A stretch of DNA of 64,000 nucleotides from Plutella xylostella. Its lineage: Eukaryota; Arthropoda; Insecta; Lepidoptera; Plutellidae. The stretch lies in contig NC_064000.1 of the NCBI RefSeq assembly GCF_932276165.1, positions 6,076,001 through 6,140,000 of the forward strand, given 5' to 3'. A program made the translations under genes and the position numbers. The notes beneath the pieces were generated by a model. The model saw only the letters and a list, made by a program, of their open reading frames with translations, was not told the DNA's origin and did no database searches. Shown here piece after piece: positions 21,215 through 33,413 of this stretch (positions are counted from its first letter, which is position 1; each line of letters starts with the position of its first letter).

Positions 21215-21337
21215 ACCCAGGTGAGTCCGGTACAATAATTACTAGCTATGTAAGAGCCTCCCAGACGCACCTGCCACCTCGTTTGTAGCCAGTGCGGAAC
21301 ATGACTACATTCGATACTATGCATAGTTAGACATCTA

Positions 21338-21453
21338 GGGCCACTTGCACCAACATATTAAATCTAGATTTAGTGTCAAATTTTATATGGGCTGGTTTCT
21401 TAAATCGACATTTGACACTAAATCTAGATTTAATATGTTGGTGCAAGGGGCCC
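21338..21453. mobile_element. Palindromic MITE (GGGCCACTTGCA), copy 2
   Basis: GGGCCACTTGCACCAACATA is mirrored at the right end as TATGTTGGTGCAAGGGGCCC. Same interior as 7130-7265. Confidence 0.72.
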
Positions 21454-21624
21454 TTAAAGGCATTATTAACTCGATGCAATTGACAGCTGGCTTTAGTTTA
21501 CATATAGACCTTAGATTAGATATAGATCGATTTCGAAGTGATTAAATAGATAATGATATGGATATTTTTTTTGACAAAGGGTGATAAAACTATGGTAGTT
21601 GATAAGTTTTCAATGAACTTTCAG

Positions 21625-21721
21625 AAGCACGGTGCCGACGCGGTCGCTCTTGAGGCTGCGCGATGTGAGTGAGCGCGATGCAAAACTTTTTGTCACGTCT
21701 TAGTTTCGCCCCGTGCTAGCC
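21625..21721. mobile_element. MITE (GGGGCGCATTTAAGACG family), degraded
   Basis: GATGTGAGTGAGCGCGATGC and CTTTTTGTCACGTCTTAG ... CCCCGTGCTAG match 11,190-11,270. The left arm is worn. Confidence 0.5.
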
Positions 21722-22360
21722 CTTCTGGTTAGATAATTCACGTTTCAAGAGCCAAAGCAACCAATAATAAAAATCCTTTATCAGAAAATAAAAGCCAGAT
21801 TTCCCCTATCTAATCAAGTGACCCAACAAAACTATGCAATTGAGATAACCAGGACATCATAAGTCTACGTAGGTAAGGACCGCGCCACGTTACAGCAATA
21901 ACTCGGGCCAATATAAGTGATAAAACAACGATATTGGTGTCATAAAACCGGCGAATGGCGATCAATTTTATGCCACCCTAGTACCTACCACCCGCGGATC
22001 CAATTACCATGATTAAATTGGAATTTATTTATTTAGGTGATGGATGGGGCTAGGCCAAAATTCATAATAGCCATATAATTTGGTTAGAAGACTAACACAA
22101 AGACTTAAAACATACCTTTTGTATACAGAACAATGTAGCTTTATTTAACATGAATGAAGAATTTATTTACGTACCTAAGTACTAAGTACATCAATATCAA
22201 TATAACCATTTTAACAGACGGATTTATAGCTACAGTAATAGTTATAATACTGTAAAGTCGTTTGGGATTGATATAAAGTGTCTTAACAAGATATAACAGC
22301 GGACAGCGGTTCCCGATTAGTTCCTCGGAATCCAGTAGTCATGCGAAAATACCACTGTAC
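21722..22360. other. No gene; possible regulatory block
   Basis: No open frame of note. About 21,840-22,030 is non-repetitive and more balanced in composition (for example CGGGCCAATATAAGTGATAA). It could be a regulatory block, but nothing in the sequence proves it. Confidence 0.25.
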
Positions 22361-22535
22361 AGTGCAGCGATCACAGGATTCGATACTATTTTTGAAACTA
22401 CACAAACATATGGAAAAAGAACAGTATCGTCAACTGTCACCGTCAAAATGTCAAGTTGAAAAAGTGACATTAATTTATTTTCCCATATGTTTGTGTAGAT
22501 TCGAAAATAGTATCGAATCCTGTGATCGCTGCACT
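22361..22535. mobile_element. MITE type D, copy 2
   Basis: AGTGCAGCGATCACAGGATT is mirrored as AATCCTGTGATCGCTGCACT. The arms continue through CGATACTATTTT and CTACACAAACATATGG, giving about 55-bp near-perfect inverted repeats. Confidence 0.75.
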
Positions 22536-22821
22536 AAAATCAAGCACTTGCTGTGCAAATAGTAGTGAGTATACATTTATGATTTTTAAAAATCCTGTGC
22601 CTTGTGAACGAATAAACGAGGAGATTCTATGACCATTGTCTAATTATCGATATATATCCGATATCCCTAGGATTTTCATGAAAACTTCAGTTATAAAATC
22701 CTCCTACGCATATACATTCATATCACAATATCCCTCTTATTACCCTTTACATTGAGAGCGGGTCAAAACACAAACAATTACCAGCCAATAATAACCAACG
22801 GAGTAAACAGTAGTTTCTGAC

Positions 22822-23297
22822 TAGGGCATGCAATACCGCAATACTGGTATTGAGTAATACCGGGATCCCGGACAAAATCCACGCTTTTTCATTACCGGTA
22901 TTGAAAGTTAATACCGGTATTGAGGTAATACCGGAATCGGACATTTTTTAGGCTATAAATCAAGCGATTAAGATATAGTTAGCCTTGTGCTCCTATATAC
23001 TGAAAGTTCACTTGTTTTCATTCGTTACATGCGGTTTTTGGCCTTTGGAAACCTACTTGTTGTCCATGCGTTCTAAAATTTTTACTCTAATACTCAATTC
23101 TCGTAAAAAATATTACATTCTACAGAATTTGATTGCTTTTTCTTGTTGTATTTTGCCCAATACGACCTTTAAACAAAATATATGCCATTTATAACAGGGA
23201 AGTCTAATACCGGTATTAATACCGGGATCCCGGTATTGAATTCTAATACCGGAACTCAATACCGGTATTGAAAATATTACCGGTATTGCATGCCCTA
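22822..23297. mobile_element. hAT-type MITE with (ACCGGTATT) repeats
   Basis: Termini TAGGGCATGCAATACCG and CGGTATTGCATGCCCTA. Exact 8-bp duplication TTTCTGAC (22,814-22,821 and 23,298-23,305). Both subterminal regions carry many TACCGGTATTG palindromes, typical of transposase-binding clusters. The centre (about 22,950-23,190) is AT-rich without a transposase. Confidence 0.85.
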
Positions 23298-23439
23298 TTT
23301 CTGACTGAGTGAAATATGCAGCTACGGGTATAGCTCAATCAAATGTGGCAGTCGCGGCGTACGGCACGTAAATCTCGTAATTCACGGTTCACGGCTAGGC
23401 GAAGTCGGCTATTCTGAATCGGTAGACAAAAGAGTATAA

Positions 23440-23702
23440 GGGCCACTTGCACCAAGTTATTAAATCTATAAAGATTTGCGACTAGTGACCCTGACTACTG
23501 AGCTGAAGGTCCCGGGTTCGATTCCCGACTGTGGCAGATATTTGTTTAAACACAGATATTTGCACTCGGGTCTTGGGTGTTGATATTTATATTTAGTATC
23601 TATCTATCTATGTATTTGTGTAGATATATCAGCTGTCCGACACCCATAACACAGGTCCTGCCTAGCTTGGGGTCGGATGGCCGTGTGTGAGATGTCCCCA
23701 CA

Positions 23703-23734
<32 letters not shown>

Positions 23735-23815
23735 TAACCAAAAATTTGTATGGACTGACGTTTCTTAAATCGAGATTTAACACGTTGGTGCATGGTCACC
23801 CTAAGTAAGTACTTT
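23440..23815. mobile_element. Palindromic MITE (GGGCCACTTGCA), copy 3, split by a SINE
   Basis: Left end GGGCCACTTGCACCAAG at about 23,440. The right arm (TTCTTAAATCGAGATTTAAC, GTTGGTGCATGGTCACCCT) lies at 23,760-23,815. A type B SINE separates the halves. Confidence 0.6.
23475..23735 (+). mobile_element. SINE type B
   Basis: The 5' head is shortened but still carries the type A-like ACTGAGCTGAAGGTCCCGGG and B-box GGTTCGATTCC. The tail differs from type A: (TATC)n, ATATATCAGCTGTCCGACAC, TGCCTAGCTTGGGGTCGGAT and a (TTA)n end. Confidence 0.75.
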
Positions 23816-23959
23816 AAAAGATGTATTAAAATGTATTGTGATTTAGACCTTGGGTTGTTAGTTAATATAAGTCAAAGGAATTATTAAGTATAAATACGTT
23901 TATTAAATATTACATAAATGATAACGGTGGTATTGAGTTCTTTTAACTTAAAACTTAAG

Positions 23960-24186
23960 TACAATGTATACCATCGCTCTTGCGGTGAAGGAAAACATCG
24001 CGAGGAAACCTGCATATCTAGATCTTGCACATCTAGATAAGTGAACCCACCAACCCGCAGTGGACCAGCGTGGTTGGAAATGGTCCAAGCTTAGGAAGGC
24101 AGTTTAGACCTTGGGGATATGCACACAGGTTCCTTCGAGAGAGCCAGGTGCAGGTACTTACACCCCCACAGAGAATAGAATAGAAG
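23960..24186 (+). mobile_element. SINE type C, 3' part
   Basis: ATACCATCGCTCTTGCGGTG ... GCTTAGGAAGGCAGTTTAGA ... CACCCCCACAGAGAATAGAA. Headless copy in plus orientation. Confidence 0.7.
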
Positions 24187-24956
24187 AGAATATTACATAA
24201 ATGTAACACACAAAAAAAAATGCATTTCAGGACAGTTATTAATGTTATTACTTATATGTATTGTTTAAATTAAAATGAAAATGTTATGGTATGACTGTAT
24301 CTATATGTTATTTTTATTATTAATGCATGTATTCGTATATTATATACTTGTGTATATAGTATATTATATAATATGTATATATAGTATAGAATTTATATAT
24401 TATATTATTTAAATATATAAAACAAAATAATAACTTACAACTAATTAGATTTAAAAAAACTGAGATATTTAAGTTCGATTAATATGTTAAAATGTATTAA
24501 GTATTAATTGCTTTTTCCTTGTAACAACGAAAGTACCAAATGATTGTTTGTGAAAACTTTACTGGCCTATGTACTATTTATCTGATAAGTAACCTTATGT
24601 ACTAAGCATGCTGTTTGTTTTCCAAGAAATAAATAAACTGGGATGCCCCTGCTAAATTTTAATTTTTTGTGTATCTTTCTGTCGTAACGTAGCTCTCAAA
24701 CGTCTGAATTGATTTTTCATTACTTTATTTTGGGCCATAGGTAATGTTAACCCGAGTGTTTAACCATATTTTATCAAAATCGGCTTAGCTGTTCAAAAGT
24801 GTCAGTGTAATATGTCGGGGCTTTTTATAATTTTTTAGGTTAACAGTAATAATGTAACGAGAATACACCCCAATTATTGTATGTTTAGACGGAGCCCAAA
24901 ATACTTCTATCGTCATTCTTATTCCGTCTCCTGTCGGTTGTAGGTACTAACCAGAG
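24187..24956. other. AT-rich DNA and a LINE tail
   Basis: 24,300-24,430 is almost pure A/T with TATATA runs. 24,640-24,830 resembles a LINE tail (ATTTTATCAAAATCGGCTTA). No gene. Confidence 0.4.
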
Positions 24957-25099
24957 GTGCGATCACAGGATTCGATACTATTATCGAACATGGAAAAAAC
25001 AAATGTCACTTTTGGAACTAACAAATTTGCCTTACATTTTAACATTGACAGTTGACGATACGCAACAAACGAAAGTTTCGAATCTTATAATCGCTGCAC
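24957..25099. mobile_element. MITE type D, copy 3
   Basis: GTGCGATCACAGGATTCGAT at the left, TTCGAATCTTATAATCGCTG at the right, interior as in 18,541-18,698. The arms are more worn than in copy 2. Confidence 0.62.
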
Positions 25100-25872
25100 A
25101 GTCCACCTGTCACAGAATAATAACTAGTAACTACTTCTGTAAGTATAATATTTAGAGGTAGGTGCCTAATCAAGCGAACTTTGTGTTGCATAAAAAAGTT
25201 CGACCCATAAAATGTCTACACATTTTTTTTACATTTACTAAATATAAAATTGTAAGTACATGCACCTATTGATTTTAGTATAATTGTTGATTTTATTGTA
25301 ATTGTATATCATGCTAGTAAATGAATACAATAAAAAATAACTATAAATAAATAAACAAACCTAATTTATTTGCCGAACTAATAATCAAATGCTAATTTAA
25401 ATGTCACTAAACTAAAGAAAAAACATTTGAATACCTACTTCGTTCGTAGTGCATCGTACAATTTCCCCCCATCTCCAACGTAATATCTCATCCATTATCA
25501 AAGCTTTTCTCTGCACGGCAATTTATTAATTGTTTAGAAAACCTATTAGCACGGATGGTGTTAAATTATTTCCAACCGATAATTTATTAACAACCAACCT
25601 CCGGCGGCGAAAAACAGCGATCGATACACGGGCAACATCTGCTCACATGTCAGCTAAACATCGTTATCTCGTAAACATTTATGAAAATCCCCCACAATAA
25701 ACACTTTTAAACTACCAAACAAATAATTGAATCAGTGTGTTCGCGTGTTAATTATGTTACGAGCGGTCGCTTTTATTAAACGTAGTGCGCTGGTTTGTAT
25801 CACCCCAAAAATTGACTTCAAACATCATGCAACAGGTACAGATTTTGAGATAACATAGTGATTTATTATTTT
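25100..25872. other. No gene; possible non-coding conserved block
   Basis: AT-rich to about 25,430. From about 25,490 to 25,770 the sequence is unlike any repeat in the window (CGGCAATTTATTAATTGTTT, CGGCGGCGAAAAACAGCG). It has several TAAT-type homeodomain-like sites. A regulatory role is only a guess. Confidence 0.25.
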
Positions 25873-25980
25873 TTAAAATGTACTTACAAGTCGTTGGCAG
25901 TCCTCCTTGTGGCGTGGAAGTGCACAGTAAAGGTGTGAAAGGCGAATTTTACACAAAATGCTAGTATTTTTCACAGATAC

Positions 25981-26166
25981 TTGTTGTTTTTTCAGGACCG
26001 CGGGGCGAGGGACGTGCGTCGACGGCGGCGCGCGCGGGGCGACTGCCCATTTCGGTATTTCCAGTTGAGATCCAGCTTTTCGTTGCGAAAATTGCACACG
26101 TCAACCGTGGAAAAATTAAATACGAATCCTTTTTCACAGTTCGGAGTGGACCTTCACTTTCAGTGA
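25981..26166 (+). other. GC-rich block, possible exon or promoter
   Basis: A TTGTTTTTTCAG acceptor-like run precedes about 55 bp of CpG-rich DNA (GACCGCGGGGCGAGGGACGT onward), in sharp contrast with its AT-rich surroundings. Open frames exist on both strands, but none encodes a protein I recognise. It may be a 5' non-coding exon or a promoter of a gene outside the window. Confidence 0.25.
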
Positions 26167-26524
26167 GTGAGTGACGCTGATATGCCACCTTTTTGCTGAC
26201 GTGAATTCGGGTAGCATTCTTTTGTTTGTGACGTGTTTTGTTTTTTTATGTACGCGTAAAGGTTGGCTTATGTTATGCGAAGGGAAAGGACATTATCTTT
26301 ACCCGTGTGGGCCTTTTGTGGTTGAGTTGAAAGGGTACCAAATAGGTAAAATACCTCTTAGATATGTATGTGCGGTTGGTAAATATTTTATCATTGTTCA
26401 TCCCAATTTCTTACTCTACCTCGAGTCTTTATATGTGTAGTTGTTTGTTTGATTGCGAAAAAACTAATATATGGGCCTGTGTTCCTATCGCGAAATTGTT
26501 TTGACAACCATTTTTGGATTCAAA

Positions 26525-26760
26525 ATACACTCACAGGTCACAGGCAATGAAAAAGTTCCAGTGACAATAACACCAAATTACTCCTAAACGGAAAAGGCTA
26601 GCTACAGGCGCCGTCTGCAATATTGAAGTATATCAGAATATTACCAATTAAAAAAGTTAATATTTTGATCAAAGTCTAAGGAAAATGTTTTAAAAAAATT
26701 GGGTCATTAGGTGTCGACGACGTTTTGTAAGTGGAACTTTTTCATTGCTCGCGAGTGTAT
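26525..26760. mobile_element. Inverted-repeat MITE (AATGAAAAAGTTCCA)
   Basis: ATACACTCACAGG ... CAATGAAAAAGTTCCA at the left, GTGGAACTTTTTCATTGCTC ... GAGTGTAT at the right. Degraded relatives are near 8395-8490 and 30,800-30,830. Confidence 0.6.
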
Positions 26761-26890
26761 ATTGAATTAGACAATACTTACTTCGTAAATATTATTTCGT
26801 TTTGACTTCGTGATAGGGCTCCAGCTCGATCGAGAGCAACACCAAGTTTTATATCCATTAACTGGTTAACTGCGAGTATAGCCGTTAAAA

Positions 26891-27177
26891 TAAAAAAATA
26901 AAATTTTAAATATGTGGGGACATCTCACACACGGCCATCCGACCCCAAGCTAGGCAGAACCTGTGTTATGGGTATCGGACAGCTGATATATCTACATTTG
27001 TGTAGATATATCAGCTGTCCGATAGACGACATAGATACATACAATATTAAATATAAATATCAACACCCAAGACCCGAGTACAGATATCTGTCTTTAAACA
27101 AATATCTGCCCCAGCCGGGAATCGAACCCGGGACCTTCGGCATAGCAGTCAGGGTCACTAACCACTACGCCATTCAG
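26891..27177 (-). mobile_element. SINE type B with internal fold-back
   Basis: The minus strand begins ACGGCTGAATGGCGTAGTGG-like, carries B-box GGTTCGATTCC, and ends TGAGATGTCCCCACAT. Flanks GCCGTTAAAA (26,881) and GCCGTTGAAAA (27,178) look like the TSD. It contains a perfect 24-bp inverted duplication with a 4-base spacer at 26,973-27,024, absent from the other type B copy. Confidence 0.75.
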
Positions 27178-29058
27178 CCGTTGAAAAGCTCCTTTTTTTT
27201 ACACTCAATATGAATATCTAGGATATTAGGTATTTCTATATTCATTTTAGAATTACTAACTTGTTACTAATTTCGGAGTCAGCCTTTAAAATCAATATAC
27301 GAAGTTCCGATGTCTTCCAAAGGGTATTACACAAGTTTGACTACAGCTTAGCCGATGTTTACCTTCCGAACAGTTTGTCAGACTTTACTGTCCACCAACT
27401 TTACTGTACCTGTTTATTAGCTCTTATGTGTACGGCATACGGGTGATAATGGCTGATTAAGAAATGGAAATTATTTACTATTGTACTAAGTGTTTGGTAG
27501 ACTATAAAATACTTTAGGTGCTTCTGTATGGGAGTTGTGTATATACGTTAACAACCCCCATACAGTAGACTACAGTATTGCACGTACACTACAGTCCATC
27601 TATTGATATACATAAATGGGAACCTTTGGGTCGGGCGCGCCTTTTTAAAAAATAAAAAGCAAAAATAGTATGTTTTTGGCGCAAATAAAGTGTAATCTGG
27701 AGAAATTTCTTTACATTGATTTGACCTGTCCGCAGTTCAGCAGAAATTAGGTGCCCTTAATATATCTTTATTGACCTACCTTGTTATATTATATGTGTAC
27801 ATATAGTTAAAGTCGTTCTCTCTATTTCTCCTGAACAAAAATATATATGTAGCAATTTTCGAAATGGAAAAGATGGGTAAGATTAGTAAATAATTTCATA
27901 ATTAATTAATGTCGGACCACTCACCTCCAAGATGGCGACCGAGGTGGCAGGAGACTGATTCAGGGAGAAATATATAAGATAGATAAATAAACGTCCTGCT
28001 CGTTTCCGAAAACATCCATTCTCAAACACCCACTCTAACAATAATAACATCGGTACATTGTACTCAATATATCTACAGAATATTAAAAAAAGGTGTGTAA
28101 ATCGAACGATTGAGGCCGGCATATCCATGGATTAATTTACCAACTGGGATGTTTTAGCAATTCCAAAGTAATATAATGAGATCATTTTTTTATTAAAGAA
28201 TGAAATCGACCGAAAATGCTACTCGTTTCGATCTATCCATCCCAAGACGGTACAGTCAAAGGCATAGTATATTTAATTACATTATTTTTTGATATAATCA
28301 AAAGGAGGGTTGGAAGGGACAGCATTTGTGCCTTCAGCACTTTACGGTTCACGGCCTGAAAGTAACGACAACCCTTCAGGATGCCTCTGTAAGTGAGGTA
28401 CAATGGAAGTCACGGATAATCATAGCACTTACGTACTTTAGTTGAAATTAGCTTTTCCACGCGAGTAGTAGCTGAAATACATAAAAGCAGAATTTGTTTA
28501 AATAATTTGAGTACTTGGTAAGTACTAGTTTTGTCTTAAGACGACGCGACATCATATTTTTTTTTATTTTTAGAACCTCAAAATAGGTTGTCCGGTTAAG
28601 CTTTAAGGAATAAGGCACCCGCCCTGGCCCGCCTTGGTCCAAGAATTCAATTTATAACGAGGCGGCGCGCGGACTGACTTAAATTAAAGTTGACCGGTAC
28701 TAATTCTTAGAACACGGAGTCCACATTATTACTAACTTCTTCATTTTTATTAAGCCCTGAGGAAACTAGGTTCTTAAACGTTTGAACTGTCTAATGTTTT
28801 ATCACTTTACAGATATCCATCGGTTTTTCGGCATATAATGACCGAAAACACTGCCTCGCTTAGCTTACACTCTCATTTAATATCAGTCAGCCAACAAAGT
28901 TATTACACTGCGAATTACCTAATACATATAATATCTCAACCTATTCTTTGATAAAGTCCTGAGCAATCTAGCATATTTTCATTTATTTGCAATATTGATA
29001 TAAATTGAATGGCTTATAGTCACAATATTAAACACATTAATCTTGCTGGATAGACTAT
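27178..29058. other. No gene seen
   Basis: Only short unrecognised frames. A small inverted repeat (TATGGGAGTTGT ... ACAACCCCCATA) lies at about 27,526-27,562. Confidence 0.35.
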
Positions 29059-29205
29059 CCCCCTTATTCATAGAGAAGTTACAAAACGTTTTAACTAATA
29101 AACTGTTTTGTCCCTCTCCAACAAAGAACAATTTGTTCTTTGACAGAGAGGGACAAAACAGTTTATTAGTTAAAACGTATTGTAACTTTTCTATGAATAA
29201 GGGGG
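29059..29205. mobile_element. Palindromic MITE (CCCCCTTATTCATAGA)
   Basis: CCCCCTTATTCATAGAGAAG is mirrored as CTTTTCTATGAATAAGGGGG, with TAT on both sides. The arms extend through AAACTGTTTTGTCCCTCTC, so nearly the whole 147 bp folds into one hairpin. Confidence 0.75.
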
Positions 29206-32200
29206 TATGACTATGGCACCTATTTTACCTATACTAACATACAAAACTATTCATAAAAAGCTTTTAGAAACCTAGGTCACGCGCACATTAGCTTTTGATG
29301 TTATTGTATTGTACTTAACATAATGTAATGAATTATTACTGCAATGACTCGACAAAATTACAGGATATAAGGGTATGTAAAATAGAATTCTACAGGGGCT
29401 AAAAGGGTTATTGTATACAGTATAAAAGTATAATCATAGTGTGAAATTTGGTGCTGACTTAGTAATTTTGACAGTGTGATATCGATCATGCGGACTAGAA
29501 TGTTTTCAAAGGAAGTAAGTGTGACAAGAAGGTGACTATTCCACCCGCGCTGTAGCTCATTATTTTATTACGACTGCCAAATTATACCTAGTTAGTTTTT
29601 AGTTGAATATTGCAATTGCCAGTACAGTACACACAATTGTACCAACGTGTATATGGGCGGCTGCACCTACACAATGTACTAGAACCGCATAGCGCAGTGG
29701 AGACCGCACTGCAACTGACCACACCTACTAATTACTAAAAACCACAGATGGTTTCAGCACTTCCAACTTTGGTAATTTCTACAAATTATGTGAATGCTCT
29801 CTGTAATTTTGGAATTATTGCCGCTGACCTTTCGGTAATTATTTATTATTCTGCTCAACACGAACGCAGCGTCGGAATATGAAAACGTAGCTCAAATTTG
29901 TACGCAGGCTGCCTGAGACAACTTAATTTTGTGAAAAAAACACCTAACGAGTCAGATGGAAATGACCAGTCACTGTACTTTCAACTTTGTGTCCTGGAAA
30001 TAGGGGCTGTTTTTCTAAAATACATCCAGCTCTGTAGCGTACCTGTTGCTGTAACTTTGTTAGTGAGCGAGGGTCGCAACCGTTTACATAATTTGATACC
30101 TCCTTGATCTGTCTGCTATCCTGGTAGATTGCCTACAGAGTTTCCAACCTTTTTTTATAGATTTTTCAAAGTAAATGTTTCTAACTAGGCAAGGTTAATC
30201 CTTTAAACTTTGGGTGAAACAAGGGCTTTTGACAAGAAATCTACTATGTACTATGACTACTCTAGTACAAGTATGTAGGTACAACTAATATTGAGCCTAT
30301 AAAAATGATCGATACATATAGTGCTTTTTCATAGAGGCCTATGTCCAGCAGTGGACGATTACTGGCTAGTAATGGTGTGTAACAACGTAAACCCAATTTT
30401 ACCAAAATTATGTCAAGTATAAACTTATTCCCTTTGAGAATAATTATGAAATATGCAAAGCACATTGTAATCCATTGGATTAATTATTAATCTGAATTGT
30501 TAAATTCGGGCTGTTCTCTTGTTGTTTTCTGTTAAATATAAATGAAGCAATTTGGCGTGAAAATATTCATATAAGAATATACCTACTAATGTTTTGTACT
30601 CGTGTATGTAGGTATAGTTACTGCTATACGGGGTAGGCATACATCTATTCCAAACACCAAATGGCCCCACATTCAATAGGAAATTTGTACACTATACTTA
30701 CGTCGGTAATATTCTGATACGCCGTAAAATGTCCTTAAATATTGCAGAAGGCGTCATTAACTTCGTTTTTTTCATTTAAAAGTAATTTGGTGATTTTCTC
30801 AATGGAACTATTTCATTGCCCGTGAGTTTACTACGCCGCGTCGTAGCCATAGCGCGTAGCAGTCTCGTAGCGCTACGGGGCGCCGTAGCCCGGCGTAGCA
30901 CTCTCGTAGTAAATCAAAACGACACGTTTATTGCATTTGCAGTTTCAGTATTTATTTATAACCGGATTCAAAAAGGAGATTCTCAGTTTTACCTGTATGT
31001 GGGTATTTAAATATGTGTAAGTACCTATATTACCTGTTTAAATTACGACTGATAACGAGTAGACTGAAAGAGGTAAATCGATAATCTAATTCTAAGTTAT
31101 CGTGGCATTTTGTTTAAAAATAAATATATTAATTTTATTTTGATATTATGAATAAGTGTTTGAATATTTTTCAGTGCATTGATAAAAACAGTTTGACAAA
31201 CATTTTGAAGTTGCATAAATCATGCTGCAGAGTACACTAATATTGCCCAACAGAGAATAATTGACTCCGAAGTCCGACTACTGCAGAGTTGAAGGCCCAA
31301 GTTTCACTTTGACGGAAATGTCCTCAAGTTTGTGCAGAACACGGAAGCAATCACTCAGGGACATACTACAGACAGAATGAACTACTACCACTCGTAATAC
31401 CATTAACGTTATACCTGAGGTTCTGTATTTGAAAGCATATCGAATATGTATGAATGTAGTTAATATATCTTGTATTATGTAGTTTAGTTTATGTCTCTTC
31501 CACAGTACCCACTTTATTTTTCTTAAGATTATTTTTAGTAATAAGGCTGCCGATTGTGCTGTTTATTGTCTGTTATGTATGTGAATCCTGTTGTGAGAAA
31601 TAAATAATATTTTAATAGATATATAAGTACATAAAATTTTCATATAGTCAAAAATCCAGCCAATAATGTCTCTTGTTATAACCGATGAATGACTCTTAGA
31701 AAAATCCCCTATTAAACCATTATAACTCATTAACAGCCATCTGTCTAGACACGACTCCACTTGAGCGCACGATTCTACCTAGACATACTTAGCTTCACCA
31801 ATTCAATTTAACATTGTCCTCTGTCGCCGTAAACACTGCAAACAAAAACAGTTCCAACTCCTTTAACATAGTGGTGCAGGTCATGGAAGCTGTTACAGTA
31901 ATGAAAGGACATGTGTAGTGTATTTTCAGTGAATGGTGGAGGCAACAGGTGTTGAACTTAAGAGGCCCTGAAGGGGGTTGCTCGCATCCTTTAGTGCTTT
32001 ATACTGACTACTTCAACTTTGAAGTTAGGGACCTGGACCAGGTTTGATTTTTCAGATGCAGCGTAACCTCGTGTGAAACTGAAACTGTTAGGTATTGTTT
32101 CTTAGTTATTGTCAAATGGGTTAATAGGCAGCAGAGCTACAGTAAAAAATGTATGTAAGTAAATAACTTATCATGATAAAAAATCTTAGCAAAATCGTAC

Positions 32201-33413
32201 TCTTTATTTTTATGACTTATAGTTGGACTGTACTGTAATCCTAGTAACTATTCGTAGTGAAATATTTTCGTTCGATCTATTAAGGCGTTTCTGAAAATGA
32301 TATCATATTACCTAACTATTTATAAAGATTTGAGAAAATCTAAAACTGTGTAGGTAGGTAGGTACTTACGCTTCAAATTATGAATTTTGTGAAAGCGTAA
32401 GTACCTATCCTATTAAAATTATAACAAACACCTACTGTTAACAATTACGGTCTAGGTACATGAATCATTTATATTATTACCTACCTACTGAGACATTTCC
32501 ACCTCGTACGTAATTACTTTGTAAGTAATACTTATTATTATGCCTTGTACTTGTTGGCAAATATTGTTTGTGAATGGTGGCCATAAAAGTACAAAGTCAA
32601 TAGTTTAAGTGGTGTCCCGTCCACGTCACTATTAGTCGCATTGTACTTAGTAAATGTAGCTATTGTATATTATATGTATTCTATTCTGATGCACGACGGG
32701 TAAAGTGCACTTGAGTGTTCGAATCATAGGACATGGTTCGAATAGAGAGAGATTTTTGCTCTCTTTGTTTAAAGTAAAAAAACACGTTAACGGCGATATG
32801 GGCGGGGTTATTTTTAAAACCTTAGCCAATTCGATAGGCCCTACCGTTTGCTCCCGGGAGATATTGAGGATTATAGCTCTTGTTATAATCCTCATCAAGC
32901 TGTAAATATTATTTTTTTTAGCTCCTTTTTTTTGTTAAATAAAGAAAAAAAACGGGATTACTGTCAGAGGGACATGAATCAAATGGGCCACACAGTATGA
33001 ATTGATCCGTCACTTATAAAGTTACATACCTGATTATTAATAAATCATAAAACAGTTGCTTTTTATGGGGATGAGAAGCCTGCGAGAAAAATCTGGTTTA
33101 CCATAAATGAAGCTTAGATTTCAAAGTTAACTCGTCGACTATTATTAAGTAAGTAACTTTTGAAAAGACGGAATTAATCAGGCTTCAGTAATATTCTGAA
33201 GTTCAAACTCGATTATCCTTTTCTAGTCTGAAATAGACGTTAAGTCAGACTACCTTATAAAAATGCAAATTAGATGAGAAAGGGTTTATCTAAAAATATT
33301 ATACATTGTGACAAGCCAGTAATAGGATGAATGGAAAAGGAAAGACTGTACAGACATTTTAGTTAACCGTTGAAGGTAGTAGCGGTTATTCAACTTATAT
33401 AAAAATACACGAT
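29206..33413. other. Gene-free stretch
   Basis: About 4 kb without a supportable coding region; all open frames are short and without domains. It contains a short RTE 3' fragment near 30,342 and the CGTAG cluster listed separately. Confidence 0.4.
30831..30910. repeat. CGTAG motif cluster
   Basis: Eight CGTAG/CTACG motifs in 80 bp, GC-rich, starting TTACTACGCC and ending TCTCGTAGTAA, so the ends are inverted. The element is next to a half-arm of the AATGAAAAAGTTCCA MITE. Possibly a small MITE. Confidence 0.4.

Noticed and set aside
22985..23194. 69-residue frame in the centre of the hAT-type MITE
   Set aside because: Too short and AT-driven, with no transposase motif.
23701..23735. CRISPR-like or tandem array
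   Set aside because: It is a simple (TTA)n SINE tail. No spacer-repeat structure exists anywhere in the window.
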